A DNA stretch of 64,000 nt from Streptomyces tuirus (GTDB lineage Bacteria; Actinomycetota; Actinomycetes; Streptomycetales; Streptomycetaceae), in the NCBI RefSeq assembly GCF_014701095.1, contig NZ_AP023439.1, forward strand, positions 4,886,001 through 4,950,000, in the 5' to 3' direction. Each line of letters begins with the position of its first letter. Within the stretch, counting starts at the first letter, position 1. The notes below the pieces were generated by a model. That model was not told the DNA's origin. It was given only the letters and a program-made list of their open reading frames with translations, and did not search any database. This document shows, in pieces, positions 38,272 through 48,109 of this stretch. Both the position numbers and the translations under genes were made by a program.

Positions 38272-38300
38272 GCATCCGAACACGCTCATCCGCCGGAAGC
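38272..38300 (+). promoter_or_regulatory. Candidate LitS promoter of crtYTU
   Basis: GCATCCGAA (38272-38280) and CGGAAGC (38294-38300) are separated by 13 bp. The same two blocks with the same spacing stand before crtE, and a close variant stands before the SDR-photolyase genes. Placement after litR and before crtY fits a LitS-driven promoter. Confidence 0.7.
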
Positions 38301-38376
38301 GTTGAACGGACAGAACACGACGGGCGGGGAACAGCCGACCGGGTGGCCGGGAGCGGAGTACGGAGATGAGCGGCGC

Positions 38377-39627
38377 GTGGTGGGCCCGGTGAGCGGGGAA
38401 CCCGGCGGCACGTCGGACGTGGTGGTCGTCGGAGGCGGTGCCGCCGGCCTCAGCCTCGCGTACCGGCTGGTCGAGACGGGCGTCGCGACCGTGACCGTGG
38501 TGGAGCCGCCGGACGGTCCCGCGCGCCCCGCCGAGCGGACCTGGTGCTACTGGGATCAGCGCGAAGGCGACGGCCACAGCGGAGCGGACGACGATTTCGA
38601 GGAGGCCGTCACCGCCACCTGGCCCCTGCTGCGGGTGCACGGCCCCGACGGCAGCCCGCTCACCGTCGACCCGGCCCCCTCGCGCTACCGCATGGTGCGT
38701 TCCACGGCGTTCGAGCGGCTGGTGCACGCCCGGCTGGAGCGTTCGCCCGGCGGGCGGGTCCTTCGGGCCACGGCGGACTCGGTGCGCGACGTACCCGGAG
38801 GCGCGGAGGTCCGCTGCACCGCACCGGACGGCCGCACACTGACGCTGCGCTCCCGGTACGTGTTCGACTCGCGGCCCCTGCGCGCCCTGCCCCCGGCCCG
38901 GACGCGGTTGTCGCAGCACTTCCGTGGCTGGTTCGTGCGCACCCGCACCGACCGGTTCGCCCCGGCGGTGGCCGACCTCATGGACTTCCGGGTCCCCCAG
39001 CCGGGGCACGGGCTCGCCTTCGGCTACGTCCTGCCGCTGGCCCCGGACCGGGCGCTGGTCGAGTACACCGAGTTCTCCCGCACCCCGCTGACCACCGCCG
39101 CCTACGAGGCGGCGCTCCGCCACTACGCCCACCAGGTGCTGCGCCTGGGCGAGTTCACCGTGGACGCGGCCGAGCAGGGCGTCATCCCCATGACCGACGC
39201 CCGCTTCCCGCGCAGGGCCGGAGCGGCCGTCTTCCGTATCGGGACCGCGGGCGGTGCGACCCGCCCCGCCACCGGCTACACCTTCGCGGCCGTCCAGCGG
39301 CACAGCCGGGCCATCGCCACCGCCCTGCGGGACGGCCGCGGGAGTGTGCCCGCACCGCACGGGCGCCGGGCGCTCGCCATGGACGCCGTGCTGCTGCGGG
39401 CCCTGGACACCGGGCGGATCGACGGCCCCGCGTTCTTCACCGGGCTTTTCCGCCGTACGCCCCCACAACGCCTGCTGCGCTTCCTCGACGGCGCCACCTC
39501 GGTCCGGGAGGAGTGGGGCATCGGACTGCGCACCCCCGTGGGCCCGATGCTCCGCACCGCACTCGAACTGCCCTTCCTGCCCCGCCGCCCCCACCCCGCC
39601 CCAGGAACCGGAGAGAGCCCCCGATGA
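38377..39627 (+). CDS. crtY: Lycopene cyclase (CrtY type)
   Basis: The 416-residue FAD-dependent cyclase has dinucleotide motif VVVGGGAAGLSLAYRL, the CrtY signature RTWCYWDQ, and GGATRPATGYTFAAVQRHS near the C-terminus. It closes both ends of lycopene to beta rings. A TTG at 38302 would begin right on the promoter's -10 block, so I use GTG 38377, with GGAG 11 bases upstream; GTG 38389 is also possible. The stop overlaps the crtT start (ATGA). Confidence 0.88.
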   Translation: MVGPVSGEPGGTSDVVVVGGGAAGLSLAYRLVETGVATVTVVEPPDGPARPAERTWCYWDQREGDGHSGADDDFEEAVTATWPLLRVHGPDGSPLTVDPAPSRYRMVRSTAFERLVHARLERSPGGRVLRATADSVRDVPGGAEVRCTAPDGRTLTLRSRYVFDSRPLRALPPARTRLSQHFRGWFVRTRTDRFAPAVADLMDFRVPQPGHGLAFGYVLPLAPDRALVEYTEFSRTPLTTAAYEAALRHYAHQVLRLGEFTVDAAEQGVIPMTDARFPRRAGAAVFRIGTAGGATRPATGYTFAAVQRHSRAIATALRDGRGSVPAPHGRRALAMDAVLLRALDTGRIDGPAFFTGLFRRTPPQRLLRFLDGATSVREEWGIGLRTPVGPMLRTALELPFLPRRPHPAPGTGESPR

Positions 39628-40340
39628 CCCTGCTGCGCGACCGCGACCTGGCCCACGCCTTCGACCACGCGTCCCGCACCTACGACCGCCTGACCGGCCT
39701 GAACCCGGGCTACCGCGCCGACCTGCTGCGCTCGGCCCGCCGGCTGAGGCTCTCCGGGGAGGGGGCCGGACTGCACCTGCTCGACCTCGGCTGCGGCACC
39801 GGTGCCTCCACCCGGGCCCTGCTGCGGGCCGCACCCCGGGCGCGGATCACGGCGGTGGACGCCTCCGCGGGCATGCTGCAGCGGGCGCTGGCCAAGCCGT
39901 GGCCCGACAGCGTGCGGTTCCTGCACCTGAGCGCCGAGGAGCTCGACGCGGCCGGCGAAGGCCCCTTCGACGCGGTCTTCGCCGCCTACCTGTTCCGCAA
40001 CGTCTCCGACCCGGACGCGGTCCTCGCCACCGTGCGGACCCTGCTGCGGCCGGGCGGGCGCCTCGCCGTCCACGAGTACAGCCTCGGCGGCTCGCCCGCG
40101 CACCGGGCGCTGTGGACGGCCGTCTGCCAGGGAGTGATCATCCCGGCGGGCACGCTCACCGGGGACCGGGCCCTGTACCGGCACCTGTGGCACAGCGTCC
40201 TCGACTTCGACACCGCCGCCGACTTCACCGGGCGGCTGACGCGCGCCGGATTCACGGGTGCCCGCGCCCTTCCCCTCGCCGGGTGGCAGACCGGCATCAC
40301 CCACACGTTCGTGGCCACGGCGGGGGAGGCCGGCCGATGA
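39624..40340 (+). CDS. crtT: SAM-dependent methyltransferase CrtT (UbiE-like)
   Basis: The 238-residue class I methyltransferase has SAM motif LHLLDLGCGTGASTRALL and shows clear UbiE/MenG-type features (FRNVSDPDAVLATVRTLLRPGG). It lies between crtY and crtU with start/stop overlaps on both sides, the position of crtT in Streptomyces crt clusters. Its exact substrate in isorenieratene formation has not been settled, to my knowledge. Confidence 0.85.
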   Translation: MTLLRDRDLAHAFDHASRTYDRLTGLNPGYRADLLRSARRLRLSGEGAGLHLLDLGCGTGASTRALLRAAPRARITAVDASAGMLQRALAKPWPDSVRFLHLSAEELDAAGEGPFDAVFAAYLFRNVSDPDAVLATVRTLLRPGGRLAVHEYSLGGSPAHRALWTAVCQGVIIPAGTLTGDRALYRHLWHSVLDFDTAADFTGRLTRAGFTGARALPLAGWQTGITHTFVATAGEAGR

Positions 40341-41911
40341 GCCGTCCGACACCCGCGCGAACCGCCGCCCGCCGCGGCCGGGACCGCAAGGCCGAGGTCC
40401 TGATGCCCGCGCCCGGCCGGGACCGGTTCGCGCCCGGGGACGCACCCTCCGTCGCCGTGGTGGGCGGCGGCATCGCCGGACTCGCCGCGGCCACCGGACT
40501 CGCCGAGCGCGGCGCCCGGGTGACCCTCTACGAACGCGAGGAGTCCCTGGGCGGTCGCCTCGCCGGGCACCCCACCCGGCTGGCCGACGGCTCCGAGGTG
40601 ACCATGAGCCGTGGCTTCCACGCCTTCTTCCGCCAGTACTACAACCTGCGCGGCCTGCTGCGGCGCACCGACCCGGCCCTCAGCCGCCTCGTCCCGCTGC
40701 CCGACTACCCCCTGCGGCACAGCGGCGGACTGACCGACAGCTTCGCCCGCGTCCCGCGCACCCCGCCCCTCAGCGCCCTCGGCTTCGCCGTCCTCAGCCC
40801 CACCTTCGGCCGCCGCGACCTCGCCGCCCTGAACGCGCGGGCGGCGCTGCCCCTGATGGACGTGCGCGTGCCCGACGTGTACGCGCGCTTCGACCGGGTC
40901 GGCGCGACCGCGTTCCTGGAGCGCGTCCGCTTCCCCGAGGCCGCCCACCACCTGGCCTTCGAGGTGTTCTCGCGCAGCTTCTTCGCCGACCCGCGCGAAC
41001 TGTCCGCCGCGGAACTGATGCTGATGTTCCACATCTACTTCCTCGGCTCCTCGGAGGGGCTGCTCTTCGACGTGCCCGACGAGCCCTTCCCCCAGGCCCT
41101 GTGGGAGCCGCTCGGCGACTACCTCCAGCGCCTCGGCGCCACCGTCCGCACCGGCACGGCCGTAGGGAGCGTGGAGCCCGACGGCGGCGCCGGAGCCGAG
41201 GTACGCACCGCCGGCGGCACCGACCGGCACGACGCGGTGGTGCTCGCCCTCGACACCGGCGGACTGCGCGGGGTCGTCGCCGCCTCGCCCGGCCTGGGCA
41301 CCGCCCCCTGGCGCGACGGCATCGCCGCCCTGCGCACCGCCCCGCCGTTCCTCGTCTCGCGGCTCTGGCTCGACCGGCCGGTGAACGCCGACCGCCCCGG
41401 CTTCCTCGGCACCAGCGGCTACGACGGCCTCGACAACATCAGCGTCCTGGAACGCTACGAGGGGGAGGCAGCCCGCTGGGCCGCCAAGAACACCGGCTCG
41501 GTCGTGGAACTGCACGCCTACGCCGTCGGCCCCGGCGCGGACCGGGAGGGCGTGCAGGACGCGCTGCTCGGGCAGTTGCGGCGGATCTACCCGGAGACCC
41601 GGGAGGCGCGCGTGGTCGACGCCCGGCACGAGTGGCGCGCGGACTGCCCGCTCTTCCCGGCCGGCACCCACCACCGGCGCCCGACCGTGAAGACCCCGCA
41701 CCCGTGGCTGACGCTGGCCGGCGACGGGCTGCGCTGCGACCTGCCCGTGGCCCTGATGGAACGCGCCGCCACCACCGGCTTCCTGGCGTCCAACGCGTTG
41801 CTCGCCCGGTGGGGTGTGCGTGGCCAGGTGCTGTGGACCGTGCCACGGGCGGGCCGCTCCCGGGTGCTGCGGGCACTCGCCGGGCTCGCCGGGCGTCGGG
41901 TACGCCGGTGA
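40337..41911 (+). CDS. crtU: Carotene desaturase/methyltransferase CrtU
   Basis: The 524-residue FAD protein is of the phytoene desaturase-like family, with VAVVGGGIAGLAAATGLAERG near residue 40 and the conserved SRGFHAFFRQYYNLRGLLR. CrtU converts the beta-ionone rings of beta-carotene to aromatic rings, shifting a methyl group, which yields isorenieratene. Its presence marks the cluster as an aromatic carotenoid pathway. It has an N-terminal extension of about 35 polar residues. It is coupled to crtT by an ATGA overlap. Confidence 0.88.
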   Translation: MSRPTPARTAARRGRDRKAEVLMPAPGRDRFAPGDAPSVAVVGGGIAGLAAATGLAERGARVTLYEREESLGGRLAGHPTRLADGSEVTMSRGFHAFFRQYYNLRGLLRRTDPALSRLVPLPDYPLRHSGGLTDSFARVPRTPPLSALGFAVLSPTFGRRDLAALNARAALPLMDVRVPDVYARFDRVGATAFLERVRFPEAAHHLAFEVFSRSFFADPRELSAAELMLMFHIYFLGSSEGLLFDVPDEPFPQALWEPLGDYLQRLGATVRTGTAVGSVEPDGGAGAEVRTAGGTDRHDAVVLALDTGGLRGVVAASPGLGTAPWRDGIAALRTAPPFLVSRLWLDRPVNADRPGFLGTSGYDGLDNISVLERYEGEAARWAAKNTGSVVELHAYAVGPGADREGVQDALLGQLRRIYPETREARVVDARHEWRADCPLFPAGTHHRRPTVKTPHPWLTLAGDGLRCDLPVALMERAATTGFLASNALLARWGVRGQVLWTVPRAGRSRVLRALAGLAGRRVRR

Positions 41912-41918
41912 CGCGGGG

Positions 41919-41962
41919 CCGCCGGACGGGCCCGGGCCGCTCCGCGCAGGCCCGTCCGGCGG
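41919..41962. terminator. Bidirectional terminator between the two crt operons
   Basis: CCGCCGGACGGGCC (41919-41932) and GGCCCGTCCGGCGG (41949-41962) pair perfectly over 14 bp with a 16-base loop. It lies exactly where the crtYTU and crtEIB operons converge. Confidence 0.85.
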
Positions 41963-41969
41963 GGTCGGG

Positions 41970-42983
41970 TCAGCCGGGGAACCGCCCGCTGCTGCGCAAC
42001 TCCCAGCGCCTCTCGGCGTAGGCGAGGTCGTCGCGCCACAGGCGCCCGGCGGTGCGCCGCATCAGGGGGCGCAGCACGGGGGCGGCGGCCCGGGCCAGGG
42101 CGAAGCCGCGCCGGTCCGAAGCGGCGACGACCGCCTCGATCACGGCGGTCCGCGGCCGCTCGGCGTCCGCGGCGGTCAGGGGCGTGGCATGGGTCTCCAC
42201 CACGGACGTGGCGCCCTCGCCGTCGGTGATGCGCATGACGACGGTGCGCGGCTCCGGCGCGGTGAACTCGGCCCGCACGGGCACCACCAGACGGCCCGCC
42301 ACCCGGAAGGAGACGTCCACCTCGAAAGCGTCGCCCTGGCCGTCCTCGTCGCCCCGCGGCTCCCTCACGACCGTCAGATCGACGAAGGAGTACGGGTGGA
42401 ACCAGGACCCGTGCCACGGATCGAGCCGGTTGGCCACCACGTCCTGCGGCTCGCACCGCCCGACGGCCGTGTACACGGCGTCCACCCCGCTGCCCGGTGC
42501 GGGACGGTCCGGGATCACGGGCCGCTCCGCCGGCTCCTCACCGCCGACCGCGTCCAGCCGTACCCACACCAGCACCCCGTCGTCGTGCGCGGGGTACGGC
42601 TGCCAGCCGGCGAACGCGGAGCCGTCCAGGGCCAGTCCGTGCCAGTGGCACACCAGCGTGCCGCACACCACCCGGCTGTCCCGCAGCGGTGCGCCGAGGT
42701 GCGGGCATGCCCCGGGACCGGCCCGGAGGTCGCCCGACCGCGAGCGCCACAGCACCACTTCGGCACCGCCGACGGTCCTGCCGCAGGGGCTGCCCGGGCG
42801 CACCTCCCGGGAGGCACCGGCCACGAACCAGTTGCCGGAGGGCCGGGCGGACGCGCGTTTGAGGGCGTCGGCGATCAGCGGCGGCCGGGCCGCACGCCAG
42901 GTCGGTGTCTGCTCCGCCCAGCCGGGGCCGCGGCGCCGCCGCAGGGGTGAGGTCCAGCGTGCCTTGTCCGCCCGGTCAGCCAC
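41970..42983 (-). CDS. Rieske [2Fe-2S] protein of the crt operon (DUF5914-like)
   Basis: The 337-residue protein has a Rieske domain with the ligands of CPHLG and CHWHG about 18 residues apart, near residues 93-115. A C-terminal domain in the DUF5914/oxygenase-like range follows ([16 protein letters not shown]). It is the fourth gene of the crtE-I-B operon, at the place named crtV in some Streptomyces clusters. GTG 42983 overlaps the crtB stop. A role in ring or chain oxidation is plausible but unproven. Confidence 0.8.
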   Translation of the reverse strand: MADRADKARWTSPLRRRRGPGWAEQTPTWRAARPPLIADALKRASARPSGNWFVAGASREVRPGSPCGRTVGGAEVVLWRSRSGDLRAGPGACPHLGAPLRDSRVVCGTLVCHWHGLALDGSAFAGWQPYPAHDDGVLVWVRLDAVGGEEPAERPVIPDRPAPGSGVDAVYTAVGRCEPQDVVANRLDPWHGSWFHPYSFVDLTVVREPRGDEDGQGDAFEVDVSFRVAGRLVVPVRAEFTAPEPRTVVMRITDGEGATSVVETHATPLTAADAERPRTAVIEAVVAASDRRGFALARAAAPVLRPLMRRTAGRLWRDDLAYAERRWELRSSGRFPG

Positions 42984-43959
42984 GGCCCGGTCCTTTCCGT
43001 CCAAGTGCGGGGTGGGCCGCCGCGGGCGGCGCCTGCCACCGGGCGCGGGCCACCTTGAGGACACCGGCCGCGGCGATGGCCGCCCGGCGCCGGCGGGGCA
43101 CCACAGCCCGGCGGTGCAGCACGGTGTAGTCCTGCCGGGCGATCGCGTCGAGGATGCCGCCGTACAGCGTGAACGCGGTCCTGACACAGGGGCGTACCCG
43201 CGGGTCGAGCATCGCGATGCCCGGTTCCGCATCCCGGTACACGTCCCTGGTCAGGGCCTCGGCGGCGACGAGCGCCGCCCGGATGCGCGGGTCGCCGCGG
43301 CCGCTGCGCCTGCTCCACTCCAGGAGCGGCCGGTCCACGCCGTGGGCGGCGAGCAGGTCGGCGGGCAGGTAGACGCGTCCGCGGTCGAGGTCCTCGCCCA
43401 CGTCCCGCAGGAAGTTGGTCAGCTGGAACGCCACGCCGAGGGCCGCCGCGTGCGGGGCCGCCTCCTCGCGCGGGACGACCGTGCCGAGCACGGGCAGCAT
43501 CTGCAGACCGATCACCGCGGCCGAGCCGTGCATGTAGGCCCGCAGATCGGCGTAGGCCGGGTAGTCCGTGACGGTCAGGTCGGCGCGCATCGAGGCGAGG
43601 AAGTCGGCGAACAGGTCCACCTCGATGCCGTGCCGGTCGGCGGTGTCGGCCACGGCCCGGACCACCGGCTCGGCCCCGCCGCCGGTGCGCAGCGCGTGCG
43701 TGAGATCGCCCTCCAGCCGCTTCAGCAGCAGGTCCCGCTCGTCGGGGGTCAGGCGCCGGTCCAGGTCGTCGACGATGTCGTCGGCCCAGCGGGCGAAGCC
43801 GTACAGCGCGTGCACCGCGCAGCGGCGTTCCAGCGGCAGCAGGCGCGTGGCCAGGAAGTAGGTCCGGCCGTGCCGGGCGTTGAGCCGCCGGCACACGCCG
43901 TAGTCGCCGCGCAGGCCGGGGTCGGTGATCCCGGCGGCGTCCAGTTCACGACGGGTCAT
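42976..43959 (-). CDS. crtB: Phytoene synthase
   Basis: The 327-residue protein condenses two geranylgeranyl diphosphates to phytoene. Two Asp-rich motifs are present, [10 protein letters not shown] at residues 57-65 and [16 protein letters not shown], together with [13 protein letters not shown] and the [10 protein letters not shown] helix. The start at 43959 overlaps the end of crtI by 14 bp. Confidence 0.94.
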   Translation of the reverse strand: MTRRELDAAGITDPGLRGDYGVCRRLNARHGRTYFLATRLLPLERRCAVHALYGFARWADDIVDDLDRRLTPDERDLLLKRLEGDLTHALRTGGGAEPVVRAVADTADRHGIEVDLFADFLASMRADLTVTDYPAYADLRAYMHGSAAVIGLQMLPVLGTVVPREEAAPHAAALGVAFQLTNFLRDVGEDLDRGRVYLPADLLAAHGVDRPLLEWSRRSGRGDPRIRAALVAAEALTRDVYRDAEPGIAMLDPRVRPCVRTAFTLYGGILDAIARQDYTVLHRRAVVPRRRRAAIAAAGVLKVARARWQAPPAAAHPALGRKGPGRG

Positions 43960-45508
43960 GGGCACCTGCTCCGGTCGGCGTGGTCGGGCGGCGGTCCGGG
44001 GGGCGGCTCGCCCGGGCCGCCCGGGTGCGGTCGCCGGTGACGCGGGCGGCGGCGAGTTTCCCGCTGATGAGCACGGTCGGTACGCCGACTCCGGGGGTGG
44101 TTCCGCAGCCGGCGAGCACCACGTTGTCCACACCGCGGACGAGGTTGCGCGGCCGGAAGGGACCGGTCTGGGCGAAGGTGTGGGAGACGGAGAAGGGGCT
44201 GCCCGCCGCGTGGCCCTGGGCCGTCCAGTCGAGCGGGGTCACCAGCAGCTCCTCCTGGACACTGTCGCCGAACCCGTCGAGGCCGCGGCGTTCCAGCTCG
44301 GCGACCAGGGTGTCGCGGTAGCGCGGGCCGAGGTCGCGCCAGGCGGTGGCGGAGGGGCCGACGGCGGTGTTGGGGCAGGGCGCCAGGACGTAGTGGAGGT
44401 GGCGGCCCGGCGGCGCCAGGGAGGCGTCGTGCGTGGTCGGGCGGGTGATCAGCAGGGACGGGTCGCTCATCAGCGTGCCCGAGCGGGTCAGTTCGTCGAA
44501 GGTGCGCTCCCACGCGGCGCCGAACGACAGGGTGTGGTGGGCGAGGTGGGGCCAGGTGCGGTCGGTCCCCGCGTGCAGGACCACCGCGGAGGGCGAGTGC
44601 CGCAGCCGCACCGGGCGGCGGGGTGCCCGGCCCAGCAGCCGGTGCGCGGCGGGCAGTTCGCAGGTCAGTACCACCGCGTCGCACGGGATCCGCTCGCCCG
44701 AGGCGAGGCGGACGGCCCGCACCCGGCCCGCCGGGCGTTCCAGCGCGCTCACCTCGGCCGACCAGCGCAGCTCGGCACCGGCCCCGGCGGCCACGTCCGC
44801 CATCGCACGCGGCAGCGCGTGCATGCCGCCCTTGGGGAACCAGACGCCGGCGACGGTGTCCATGTAGGCGATCACCGCGTAGGCCGCCAGCGCCCGGGCC
44901 GGTGCCACCCCGGCGTACAGGGCCTGGAAGGAGAAGACGCGGCGCAGGCGGGCGTCGGAGAGGAAACGGCCGATCGCGCCGTCGAGGCGCCCGAAACCGC
45001 CGAGGGCCGCCAGCCGGGCCAGATCGGGGTGCGCCAGCCGCAGCGGCGAGTCGAAGTTGGTGTCGATGAAGCGGCGCATCTGCGCCCGGTACAGCCGCTC
45101 CAGCCACTTCCGCAGCCTGCGGTAGCCCGCGGCCTCCGCCGGTCCGGCGAAGCGCCGCACCTCCGCCTCCATGGCGTCGCCGTCGGTGTGCACGTCGAGC
45201 GAGGTCCCGTCCGCGAAGCCCGCCCGGTAGGCGGGATGCAGGGGCAGCAGCCCGACGTGCCGGTCGAGGCTCTCCCCGACGGCCGCGAACGCCTCGTCGG
45301 CCAGATGGGGCATGGTCAGCACGGTGGGACCGGTGTCCACCAGGTAGTCGCCGAGCTCCAGCCGCCCGGCCCTGCCGCCCGGTCCGGTGTCCCGCTCGAC
45401 GAGGGTGACCCGGCGGCCCGCGCCCAGCAGATGCAGGGCGCAGGCGAGCCCGGACAGGCCGGCGCCCACCACGACGACATGGTCCGTGGGCCCCGTCACC
45501 GTCCTCAT
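43946..45508 (-). CDS. crtI: Phytoene desaturase
   Basis: The 520-residue CrtI has an N-terminal FAD motif ([42 protein letters not shown]) and the C-terminal signature [23 protein letters not shown]. It introduces four double bonds into phytoene to give lycopene. ATG 45508 overlaps the crtE stop (ATGA). The tail after residue 490 is Pro/Arg-rich and probably disordered. Confidence 0.94.
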   Translation of the reverse strand: MRTVTGPTDHVVVVGAGLSGLACALHLLGAGRRVTLVERDTGPGGRAGRLELGDYLVDTGPTVLTMPHLADEAFAAVGESLDRHVGLLPLHPAYRAGFADGTSLDVHTDGDAMEAEVRRFAGPAEAAGYRRLRKWLERLYRAQMRRFIDTNFDSPLRLAHPDLARLAALGGFGRLDGAIGRFLSDARLRRVFSFQALYAGVAPARALAAYAVIAYMDTVAGVWFPKGGMHALPRAMADVAAGAGAELRWSAEVSALERPAGRVRAVRLASGERIPCDAVVLTCELPAAHRLLGRAPRRPVRLRHSPSAVVLHAGTDRTWPHLAHHTLSFGAAWERTFDELTRSGTLMSDPSLLITRPTTHDASLAPPGRHLHYVLAPCPNTAVGPSATAWRDLGPRYRDTLVAELERRGLDGFGDSVQEELLVTPLDWTAQGHAAGSPFSVSHTFAQTGPFRPRNLVRGVDNVVLAGCGTTPGVGVPTVLISGKLAAARVTGDRTRAARASRPPDRRPTTPTGAGAHDPS

Positions 45509-46647
45509 ACCAGCTCCTCCGCCTGCTGCGGGGCGACGCCCGAGGCCCGCTCGACCAGCGCGGCGAACTCCCGCCGTACGCCGGGCGCGGCGCCGGTCGC
45601 CTCGAAATGCCGCAGACCGGAGGCCGCCAGGCCGGCGATCCTCGCCTCCACCTCGGCCCGGGCGCCCGTCCGCTCCATCGCCGCCCGCATCCGCTCGACG
45701 GTGTGCCCGGGCCGGGCGTCCGCGCCGGGGGCGAGCACGGCGGCGGCGTCCCGGTCGCCGGTGGTCCGCGCGAGCCGGACGGCGACGGCGAGCAGAGGGG
45801 TGAGCTTGCGGGCGCTCAGGTCCTCGTCGGCCGGTTTGCCGGTCAGCGCCGGGTCCCCGAACGCGCCGAGGAGGTCGTCGCGCAGCTGGAAGGCCAGCCC
45901 CGCGCACCGGCCCGCGGCCCGCAGCGCGCCCAGGGTGCGGGCGTCGGCACCGGCCAGCGACGCGCCCAGCGCCAGGGGCCGCGCGACCGTGTACCGGGCG
46001 CTCTTCAGGACGGCGATGGTCAGCGCCTCCTCGGCGCCGGACGAGCCGCTCGCCTGCGCGCGCAGGTCGCGGTACTGCCCGGCGACCATCTCGGTGCGCA
46101 TGGCCCGCCACTCCTCGAACAGCCGCGGGCCGTGCGGCGAGGCGAGCGCCGTCTCGGTGAGCAGGTCGTCCGCCCACGCCAGCGCCAGATCGCCCGCGAG
46201 GACGGCCGCCGACGTCCCGAACGACTCGGCGGACCCACCGGTGCGGCCGGCCCGGTCTCCGCGGGCGAAGTCCACGTGCATCGCGGGAGCGCCCCGGCGC
46301 AGCGGTGACCCGTCCATCACGTCGTCGTGGATGAGGGCGCAGGCCTGGAGCAGTTCGAGGGCGGCCCCCGTGCGCAGGACCGCGCTCGCGTCACCCGAGC
46401 CGCCCGCGGCCCGCCAGCCGCACCACACGAACGCCGTCCGCAGCCGCTTGCCGCCCCGCCGGACGTACGCGGCGAGACGGTCGGCCATGTCCAGGGCGAA
46501 CACCGCGTCGGTGTCGCGGGCCTGCCGCAACCGCGCCTCCAGCACCCGCTCCAGGACCGCCTCCATGGCGCGGGTGGCCCCGGCAGCGGTGAGCGGGGCG
46601 TGGTTCGTCTCCGCCGGTCCGGCCACCGTCGGCCGCCGTCCAAGCAT
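45505..46647 (-). CDS. crtE: Geranylgeranyl diphosphate synthase
   Basis: The 380-residue trans-prenyltransferase has a first Asp-rich motif IHDDVMDGS and second FQLRDDLLGAFGDP, with GGKRLRTAF near the start. It makes the C20 precursor for CrtB from IPP/DMAPP supplied by IspH. I start at ATG 46647, which has AAGGGG six bases upstream and lies 40 bp after the LitS-type -10 block. Starts at 46698 or 46674 would lie on or beside that promoter. Confidence 0.92.
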   Translation of the reverse strand: MLGRRPTVAGPAETNHAPLTAAGATRAMEAVLERVLEARLRQARDTDAVFALDMADRLAAYVRRGGKRLRTAFVWCGWRAAGGSGDASAVLRTGAALELLQACALIHDDVMDGSPLRRGAPAMHVDFARGDRAGRTGGSAESFGTSAAVLAGDLALAWADDLLTETALASPHGPRLFEEWRAMRTEMVAGQYRDLRAQASGSSGAEEALTIAVLKSARYTVARPLALGASLAGADARTLGALRAAGRCAGLAFQLRDDLLGAFGDPALTGKPADEDLSARKLTPLLAVAVRLARTTGDRDAAAVLAPGADARPGHTVERMRAAMERTGARAEVEARIAGLAASGLRHFEATGAAPGVRREFAALVERASGVAPQQAEELV

Positions 46648-46686
46648 GCGCAACCCCTTCTCGCTTCCGGTCATCCGCACATCAGT

Positions 46687-46715
46687 GCTTCCGCGCACGG
46701 GGCCGTTTCGGATGC
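46687..46715 (-). promoter_or_regulatory. Candidate LitS promoter of crtEIB
   Basis: On the minus strand GCATCCGAA (46715-46707) and CGGAAGC (46693-46687) are separated by 13 bp, identical in blocks and spacing to the crtY promoter. The -35 block overlaps the last codons of the photolyase gene, so crtEIB can be transcribed both alone and by read-through. Confidence 0.7.
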
Positions 46716-46731
46716 GCCGGATGGCTGGCTC

Positions 46732-48105
46732 TCAGTCGCGGCCCCTGGCCTGCCGGAAGCGGGCCAGGCCCTCGCCGAGGTCGAGCAGCGGCGCCGGATA
46801 GCGCAGCCGGGCCCGCTCGTCCTCCGGCAGCCGCCAGGGCTCGTGCACCGCGGCGCCGCTCACGTCGGCCAGTTCGGGCACCCAGCGGCGTACGTAGGCG
46901 CCGTCCGGGTCGTAGCGCTTGCCCTGGAGGACGGGGTTGAGGACGCGGTGGGGGCGGGTGTCGGTGCCGGTGCCGGCGACCCACTGCCAGTTGAGCTGGT
47001 TGTTGACGAGGTCGCCGTCGACCAGGAACCGCAGGAAGTGCCGGGCGCCGATCCGCCAGTCCACGTACAGCGTCTTGGTCAGGAAGCTCGCCACCAGCAG
47101 CCGGGCCCGGTTGTGCATCCAGCCCTCGTGGCGCAGCTGGCGCATGCCCGCGTCGACGACCGGGTAGCCGGTGCGGCCCTCCCGCCACGCGGCGATCTCC
47201 TCGGCGGCGTCCTCCTCGCCCCGCCACCGGTCGTCCCGGGAGCGGTAGTCCCGCACCGACGCCTCGGGCCGGGCCGCGAGGACCTGGTGGTGGAAGTCGC
47301 GCCAGCACAGCTGACGGACGAACGCCTCCGCCCCGGCGCCGCCCTTCGCCCGGGCCCGCCGGACCACCTCCACCGGCGACAGCGCCCCGAAGTGGAGGTA
47401 GGGCGACAGGCGTGAGGTCGCGTCACCGGCCAGGTCGTCGTGCCCGTCCTCGTACCGGGCCAGGCCGGTGTCCGCCCACCGGGCGAACCTGTCGCGCCCC
47501 GCCGACTCGCCGCCGGCCGGGAGATCCGCCGACACGTCCGCCACCCCGGCGCGGGACGGCAGCTCCTCCCCGCGTACCGCCTCGGGGACCCGCACGGCAC
47601 GCGGGGCGGGCAGGGGGTCGCGCAGCGGCTCCTTCGACCAGCGGCGCATGTACGGCGTGAACACGGCGAAGTGGTCCGAGCCCTGCGGGGTCACGGCCCC
47701 CGGCGCGACGGCGGTGACCACCCGGTCGTGCACGCGCAGCGCGACACCGTCCGCGTCCAGTTCCTTGCGCAGCCGCTCCTCACGGCGGTGGGCGAAGCCG
47801 GTGACCCCCGCGGCCATGTGCACCTCGGCGGCACCGCACGCGGCGGCGACCGCGCGGACCTCCCGGGCGACCGGCCCGGTGCGCACGACCAGCCGCCCGC
47901 CGCGCCGGCGCAGCGAGGAGTCGAGGTCGGCCAGGCAGTCGGCGAGGAACGCGGCCCGGTTCGGCACGTCGAATCCGACGGCGTGGACGGCCGGGTCGCG
48001 GACGAACAGGGGCACCACCTCGTCCGCCGCCTTCGGCGCCGCGTGCAGGGGCGGATGGTCGTGCAGACGCAGGTCCGAGGTGAACAGGACGACCGCGACG
48101 GTCAT
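46732..48105 (-). CDS. phr: Deoxyribodipyrimidine photolyase
   Basis: From ATG 48105 the enzyme has 457 residues. An N-terminal antenna domain (VAVVLFTSDLRLHDHPPLHAA) is followed by the FAD domain with FLVDGDLVNNQLNWQWVAGTG and the Trp-rich WRIGARHFLRF. It repairs UV-induced cyclobutane dimers with visible light. The ribosome-binding site AGGAG overlaps the stop of the SDR gene (gap 4 bp). Co-expression with carotenoid genes makes a single light-protection unit. Confidence 0.94.
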   Translation of the reverse strand: MTVAVVLFTSDLRLHDHPPLHAAPKAADEVVPLFVRDPAVHAVGFDVPNRAAFLADCLADLDSSLRRRGGRLVVRTGPVAREVRAVAAACGAAEVHMAAGVTGFAHRREERLRKELDADGVALRVHDRVVTAVAPGAVTPQGSDHFAVFTPYMRRWSKEPLRDPLPAPRAVRVPEAVRGEELPSRAGVADVSADLPAGGESAGRDRFARWADTGLARYEDGHDDLAGDATSRLSPYLHFGALSPVEVVRRARAKGGAGAEAFVRQLCWRDFHHQVLAARPEASVRDYRSRDDRWRGEEDAAEEIAAWREGRTGYPVVDAGMRQLRHEGWMHNRARLLVASFLTKTLYVDWRIGARHFLRFLVDGDLVNNQLNWQWVAGTGTDTRPHRVLNPVLQGKRYDPDGAYVRRWVPELADVSGAAVHEPWRLPEDERARLRYPAPLLDLGEGLARFRQARGRD

Positions 48106-48109
48106 GGCG

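Noticed and set aside
38302-38376. TTG start for crtY
   Set aside because: It begins two bases after the -10 block of the crtY promoter and so cannot be on the mRNA; TTG is also rare.
46648-46698. Upstream starts for crtE
   Set aside because: The GTG at 46698 and ATG at 46674 lie on or within a few bases of the LitS-type -10 block, while ATG 46647 has a good ribosome-binding site.
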